Origin: Crocinitomicaceae bacterium
GTDB taxonomy: Bacteria > Bacteroidota > Bacteroidia > Flavobacteriales_G > Salibacteraceae
Assembly (NCBI GenBank): GCA_018623405.1
Contig: JAAZVO010000127.1
Coordinates: forward strand, 1 to 7,351
Direction of reading: 5' to 3'
Length of the DNA: 7,351 nt
The stretch's first letter is position 1; every line of letters begins with the position of its first letter. The notes beneath the pieces are model-generated. The model had not been told where the DNA came from, ran no database searches, and was given only the letters and a program-made list of their open reading frames with translations. Shown piece after piece: positions 4,225 to 7,351 of this stretch. The translations under genes and the position numbers were made by a program.

Positions 4225-4922
4225 TAGTTATCTCTTAACGTAAATCTGATAGGAAGGTTAAATACTACCGGTACAGCCCTTCCATTTTGCACGCCGGGCT
4301 CCCATTTGGGCATTCCTTCTACAACCCTAACGGCTTCTTCATCGCAACCACCGCCAATGCCTCTCATAACTTGAATATTTGTGATGTTTCCTTCTTTGTC
4401 AACCACAAACCTAACAATTACCAACCCCGTAATTTTACTTTCTCTGGCTAGTCGCGGATACTTCACATTCTGACCTAAATACCTAAACAACTCAACTTCA
4501 CCACCAGGAAAACTTGGCATTTGCTCAACATGAATGTAAGGCTCTTCGGGTTTTTCCTCAATTTCTAATTCATCAAAAGAGGCAATGTCTTGGTCTAAAA
4601 TTAATGAGTCGAGGCCTTCTACATCTTCAAGGCCTACATCTGCGGTTTCCAATTCTTCAATGGTAGGAATCAACTCTTCATCAATAACTTCTTCGTCGGG
4701 TTTAACTACCGGTTTAACAAACTTTTTCACCTTTCTAGATTCCACGTTCATTTTTTCAGGGGGCGGTTTTTCTAACTCAATTGGTGGGGGTGCAGAAAGC
4801 TCAGAATAATTCAAAACTCTTTTTTCTCTAATTTTTATGGGCGTTTCTTTTTTTGTTTCGAAAACATCTTTAATAAAAGACCACGAAAAACCGAAGGTTA
4901 CCAAAAAAGCACTAATTAACAA
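4224..4922 (-). CDS. tonB: TonB energy transducer (main reading frame)
   Basis: Links the ExbB-ExbD proton motor to outer-membrane TonB-dependent receptors. In this frame the protein has 232 residues: the end of the membrane anchor (LLISAFLVTFGFSWSF), a proline-rich stretch at about 44-75 (APPPIELEKPPP, KPVVKP), an acidic spacer at about 76-128, and a full TonB C-terminal domain at about 143-229 (FPGGEVELFRYL, YPRLARESKITG, GGGCDEEAVRV, PKWEPGVQNG). Calling it from 4922 uses a TTG in the middle of the membrane helix, which cannot be the natural start. The true N-terminus lies in the adjacent frame from ATG 5059. Adding one A to the A8 run at 4981-4988 gives a 278-residue protein of normal TonB size. 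Its stop overlaps the next start (TAATG). Confidence 0.93.
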   Translation of the reverse strand: MLISAFLVTFGFSWSFIKDVFETKKETPIKIREKRVLNYSELSAPPPIELEKPPPEKMNVESRKVKKFVKPVVKPDEEVIDEELIPTIEELETADVGLEDVEGLDSLILDQDIASFDELEIEEKPEEPYIHVEQMPSFPGGEVELFRYLGQNVKYPRLARESKITGLVIVRFVVDKEGNITNIQVMRGIGGGCDEEAVRVVEGMPKWEPGVQNGRAVPVVFNLPIRFTLRDN

Positions 4923-5059
4923 TCCAACAATTGCATTGCGATGTTGCAGTTGCCTAAGTTCATAAGCCCCGTAAGCTTTATTTTTTTTGCAAAAAGTAAA
5001 TCCTCAAAATGGCTCGATTTGATTAACTCTGGGTTGCTATGTAAACTTTGATTGCTCAT
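4916..5059 (-). pseudogene. tonB: TonB N-terminal part, separated by a frameshift
   Basis: ATG at 5059 overlaps the stop of the second exbD (ATGA), exactly where tonB should begin. The frame reads MSNQSLHSNPELIKSSHFED then LLFAKK and derails after an A8 run (plus-strand T8, 4981-4988). Past the run, the other frame encodes KAYGAYELRQLQHRNAIVG leading straight into the membrane helix. F-A-x-x-N-K-x-YGAYxLR is the usual Bacteroidota TonB N-terminus, so the two pieces are one gene lacking a single A. As written, this frame ends after 47 residues. Confidence 0.8.
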
Positions 5060-5580
5060 GCTCCTTCAAAGTTTAGAATGAGTTGATCATCTTCAGGTGC
5101 TGCATCTACAATGGCGTAGCGCTGAATTCCGGTGATTGCCATTTCATCTAAAATATCTACCAAATTTTGATAATTAGACGAAGCTGAAGGCTTGATGACC
5201 ACAACAACATCTAGGATTTCCGCATTGTTTTCCAGTAATATTTTTCTAATCCCATCTTTTGTATAATCTGTAAAATGCACCTCAGGGTCTGTTACCCCCA
5301 AAAACCAATACAGTTTATCCTCATCGCCTAAATAAATCGAAAGTGCCCTAGACTCTTTAATAGGTTGCTCAACAGTTTCGGTTTCGTTTTGTGGCTTGGC
5401 CGGCATCACCAGCTCAATGGCTTGCGGTCTGCTAAAAGTGGTGGTGAGCATAAAAAAGGTAAGCAGCAAAAAGGCCAAATCTACCATGGGATTCATGTCT
5501 ATATCAACCTCTTTGCGCAGGTTTTTGTTTTTGGCTTTTTCTGCCTTGGTTTCTGATATTACATGCTCTTTTTTAGCCAT
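5056..5580 (-). CDS. exbD: ExbD, second copy
   Basis: 174-residue ExbD/TolR-family subunit of the Ton motor, with one transmembrane helix and a periplasmic domain. The cytoplasmic N-terminus is rich in Lys and Glu. The signature DIDMNPMVDLAFLLLTFFML lies at about 26-45, and D34 is the proton-carrying Asp. The periplasmic part contains IELVMP at about 55-60 and ends in a compact alpha/beta domain (VVVIKPSASSNY, VDILDEM, RYAIVD). The ATG at 5580 is chosen over a TTG at 5586 because it gives a clean MAKKEHV start and an 8-nt overlap with the first exbD. It overlaps tonB by ATGA. Two non-identical ExbD subunits are usual in Bacteroidota. Confidence 0.95.
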   Translation of the reverse strand: MAKKEHVISETKAEKAKNKNLRKEVDIDMNPMVDLAFLLLTFFMLTTTFSRPQAIELVMPAKPQNETETVEQPIKESRALSIYLGDEDKLYWFLGVTDPEVHFTDYTKDGIRKILLENNAEILDVVVVIKPSASSNYQNLVDILDEMAITGIQRYAIVDAAPEDDQLILNFEGA

Positions 5581-6181
5581 TTTCAAGCAATGTTTCTTTA
5601 TCTGTAATTAGGTTAAACCGCGTAACCTTGTTATTTACCAAAGTGGAGATTACCTTTTTTACCATAGGGTATTTGGTTTCGGTATCTCCATTAATTGCCA
5701 CTCTTAAATTAGGATTTATCATTCGTGAGTACACAATCCACTCGGCAAGCTCATTTGCAGTTGAATCCATAGGAATTCCCGGTTGTTCTAACTTCATTCG
5801 CTCTGTAGATGAAAGTGCTAAAAAATCATTGAGTTGCCCAACGGGAGTACCAAAAGTTGAGATAAGACTAAAGCGTTTTTTTTGAGCCGCATCAAGACTT
5901 AAATCATACCGTTGATCAATAAAGTCGATTAAACGTTCTTTTGTGTATTGGCCGTCAATTCCGAAAAATACCCTTCCATCTTCAGCAATGGTAATGGTCA
6001 TGATATTAGTTTCGGGCAATTTAATTTCAGCAGTAGAGCTAGGGTTGTTTACCTGCACCGGCTCTTCGGCTTTAAAGGTGGTGGTAAGCATAAAAAAAGT
6101 AACCAATAAAAAGGCAAGGTCAGTCATGGGGTTCATGTCTAACTTTAATTGTTTTTTGCCTTTTTGTTTTAGTTTAAGCAT
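5573..6181 (-). CDS. exbD: ExbD, first copy
   Basis: 202-residue ExbD-family protein with the same layout as its neighbour. A short basic N-terminus (MLKLKQKGKKQLK) leads into LDMNPMTDLAFLLVTFFML at about 14-32, with the essential Asp at D21. The periplasmic domain is longer than in the second copy, with an insert between about 85 and 150 (FIDQRYDLSLDAAQ to STANELAEWI) before the usual LRVAINGDTETKYPMVKKVI region. The two copies are similar only around the membrane helix, so they are likely specialised rather than redundant. It starts 2 nt after the exbB stop (TAA-GC-ATG) and overlaps the next exbD by 8 nt. Confidence 0.95.
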   Translation of the reverse strand: MLKLKQKGKKQLKLDMNPMTDLAFLLVTFFMLTTTFKAEEPVQVNNPSSTAEIKLPETNIMTITIAEDGRVFFGIDGQYTKERLIDFIDQRYDLSLDAAQKKRFSLISTFGTPVGQLNDFLALSSTERMKLEQPGIPMDSTANELAEWIVYSRMINPNLRVAINGDTETKYPMVKKVISTLVNNKVTRFNLITDKETLLENG

Positions 6182-6183
6182 GC

Positions 6184-6987
6184 TTAACTTCTTTTAGATT
6201 TAAAGGTGTGGATAATGCTAAAGCTAGCCTCATCTATAGCAAACGTAATTTTATCAATACGCGAGCTGAAGTAGTTATACACCACAATAGCAATGGCAGC
6301 AGAGGTAATTCCTAAAGCTGTTGTTACCAAGGCTTGAGAAATTCCGTTGGCAAGACCAACAGCATCAGGAGCGCCAACTCTTGCAAGTGCGGAGAAAGCT
6401 TTAATCATTCCCGTAACTGTTCCTAAAAGCCCCACAAGGGTAGAGATGGAAGCCAAAGTTGAAATAACAATTAAATTGTTGTTGAGTACAGGCAATTCTA
6501 ATTGGGTTACTTCTTCTAACTCTTGCTGAAGTTCAATTAGTTTTTGGTCGAAATCTCTTGCTTTATCTTGTTCGGTTTTTTGAAAAACAAGCAGTCCGTC
6601 TTTTATCACATTGGCAACCGAACCTTTTTGTGCATCGCAAGCTTTTATAGCATCTTCAATTTTATGTTCGGCTAAAAGGGCTTTTATCTCTCGCACAAAA
6701 ACCTGATTGTTCTTTTTACCTCGTGCCTTCCAAATGGTTAAAAAACGCTCAATGGCATAAGTAAAAACCAATATTATAAAGGTGATAAGCAGTATTACAA
6801 TTTGCCCGCCTTTATAAATTACGCCGAGGTAATTTTCAGCAAGGGGTTGGTTAGCATTGTTTCCCCCTTCAAAATTGGCTCCTGACCCTAAAATAAAGGT
6901 ATAAATAACATATGCAACAATTAGTGCCACAGGCATAACAATAGCCGCAAAGGGAAAAGTAAATTTTTTCGGTTTAGGGTTGCTCAT
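6184..6987 (-). CDS. exbB: ExbB proton channel subunit (MotA/TolQ/ExbB family)
   Basis: 267-residue inner-membrane protein, first gene of the operon. Four hydrophobic segments are visible: about 11-33 (an N-terminal helix common in Bacteroidota ExbB), 60-80, 171-197 and 215-240. Between the second and third is a cytoplasmic helical domain rich in charged residues (about 85-165). The family signatures are STLVGLLGTVTGMIKAFSAL (182-201) and GISQALVTTALGI (215-227); the Thr residues T190 and T223 sit in the channel-lining positions used by the family. It begins with ATG at 6987, without a Shine-Dalgarno sequence, as normal in this phylum. Confidence 0.96.
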   Translation of the reverse strand: MSNPKPKKFTFPFAAIVMPVALIVAYVIYTFILGSGANFEGGNNANQPLAENYLGVIYKGGQIVILLITFIILVFTYAIERFLTIWKARGKKNNQVFVREIKALLAEHKIEDAIKACDAQKGSVANVIKDGLLVFQKTEQDKARDFDQKLIELQQELEEVTQLELPVLNNNLIVISTLASISTLVGLLGTVTGMIKAFSALARVGAPDAVGLANGISQALVTTALGITSAAIAIVVYNYFSSRIDKITFAIDEASFSIIHTFKSKRS

Positions 6988-7313
6988 AGAAAAAAGTTTA
7001 AAAAACGAATGTCTAAATTCTAATATTAAAATAAAATGCGCAAAATCAATTTTTTGCTTTTCGTAGGTCTCTTTAACTTGAATATTTAGGGCTTAATGTT
7101 TTCTTTAAGATGTTTTATACTTAAATAGGGCTGTTTACTTTTTTAGGTTAAAAAAATGTAAATTCTTTTGAATCTATAGCTTAACAGAATATAAACCGCT
7201 GTACCCTATTTCTTAACATTATAAGGAATGATTTAAAACAGGATTAAAATAGGTCTATTTTAATAGTAACAACTGTTGCCAAACATTGCAGTTCAATTAA
7301 AATCTAAATTGCG
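6988..7313. other. AT-rich intergenic region between divergent genes
   Basis: 326 nt separating exbB from the divergent gene at 7314. It must carry both promoters, but no clear TTG-N19-TAnnTTTG match was found on either strand. Minus-strand TGATTTTG (7041-7048) differs from the -7 consensus by one base but lacks a -33 partner. No open reading frame worth calling and no RNA structure were recognised, apart from the inverted repeat at 7243-7264. Confidence 0.6.
7243..7264. repeat. Perfect 10-bp inverted repeat, candidate operator
   Basis: ATTAAAATAG (7243-7252), 2-nt spacer GT, then CTATTTTAAT (7255-7264). It ends 49 nt before the ATG at 7314, a position compatible with regulator binding. AT-rich palindromes arise readily by chance in DNA of this composition. 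Confidence 0.35.
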
Positions 7314-7351
7314 ATGAGATCATTTTACACCTTATTATTAACTGTATTTAC
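7314..7351 (+). CDS. Start of a divergent gene, probably exported protein
   Basis: Only the first 12 codons are in the window, reading MRSFYTLLLTVF. A basic residue followed by a hydrophobic run is what a signal peptide looks like, so an exported or envelope protein is likely. The family cannot be named. It is divergent from exbB. Confidence 0.5.
   Translation, partial: MRSFYTLLLTVF

Noticed and set aside
4585..4809. Plus-strand Ser/Thr-rich frame opposite tonB
   Set aside because: It is the complement of the acidic and proline-rich TonB spacer; its low complexity follows from that.
5581..5586. TTG start two codons upstream for the second exbD
   Set aside because: The ATG at 5580 gives a standard start and a compact overlap with the upstream stop.
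5365..6529. Several plus-strand frames opposite exbD, exbD and exbB
   Set aside because: All mirror strongly conserved motor genes and lack any independent sign of being coding.

Overview
The window looks like part of a Bacteroidota chromosome, most likely Flavobacteriia or a close relative. The reasons are the exbB-exbD-exbD-tonB gene order, the absence of Shine-Dalgarno sequences, a promoter that fits the Bacteroidota form TTG-N19-TAnnTTTG, AT-rich intergenic DNA and lipoprotein-type signal peptides. No species can be named from the sequence alone.

Layout. Positions 1-1493 (minus strand) hold a two-gene unit: a secreted protein with two TonB-like C-terminal domains, overlapping by an ATGA junction with a fructosamine/ketosamine kinase that runs off the left edge. 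Positions 1500-2280 are a tRNA-Ala(GGC) locus full of repeats. It has a good promoter (1525-1554), two broken copies of the tRNA 5' half interrupted by small palindromes, the intact tRNA (1694-1767), and two tandem cassettes starting at the tRNA 3' end. The second cassette carries a small GIY-YIG nuclease gene. The first looks like the same cassette without the gene. A minus-strand terminator (2357-2418) closes the next gene block.

Positions 2439-6987 (minus strand, transcribed right to left) form one long operon-like run: exbB, exbD, exbD, tonB, a 58-residue two-helix membrane protein, a PstS-like lipoprotein, and an SPFH/band-7 lipoprotein. Most junctions overlap or nearly overlap (TAA-GC-ATG, an 8-nt overlap, ATGA, TAATG), so the first five genes are almost certainly co-expressed. 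ExbB and the two ExbD proteins would form the proton-driven inner-membrane motor, and TonB would pass the energy to outer-membrane receptors. The downstream genes are envelope proteins whose link to the Ton system is only suggested by position. At the right edge a divergent gene starts at 7314 with an apparent signal peptide.

Three genes in the operon (tonB, the PstS-like gene, the SPFH gene) show the same kind of lesion. Adding one A to an A-run on the coding strand restores a typical, longer protein. This shared pattern points to homopolymer under-calling in the assembly, but real mutation or transcriptional slippage at the A8 run in tonB cannot be excluded.
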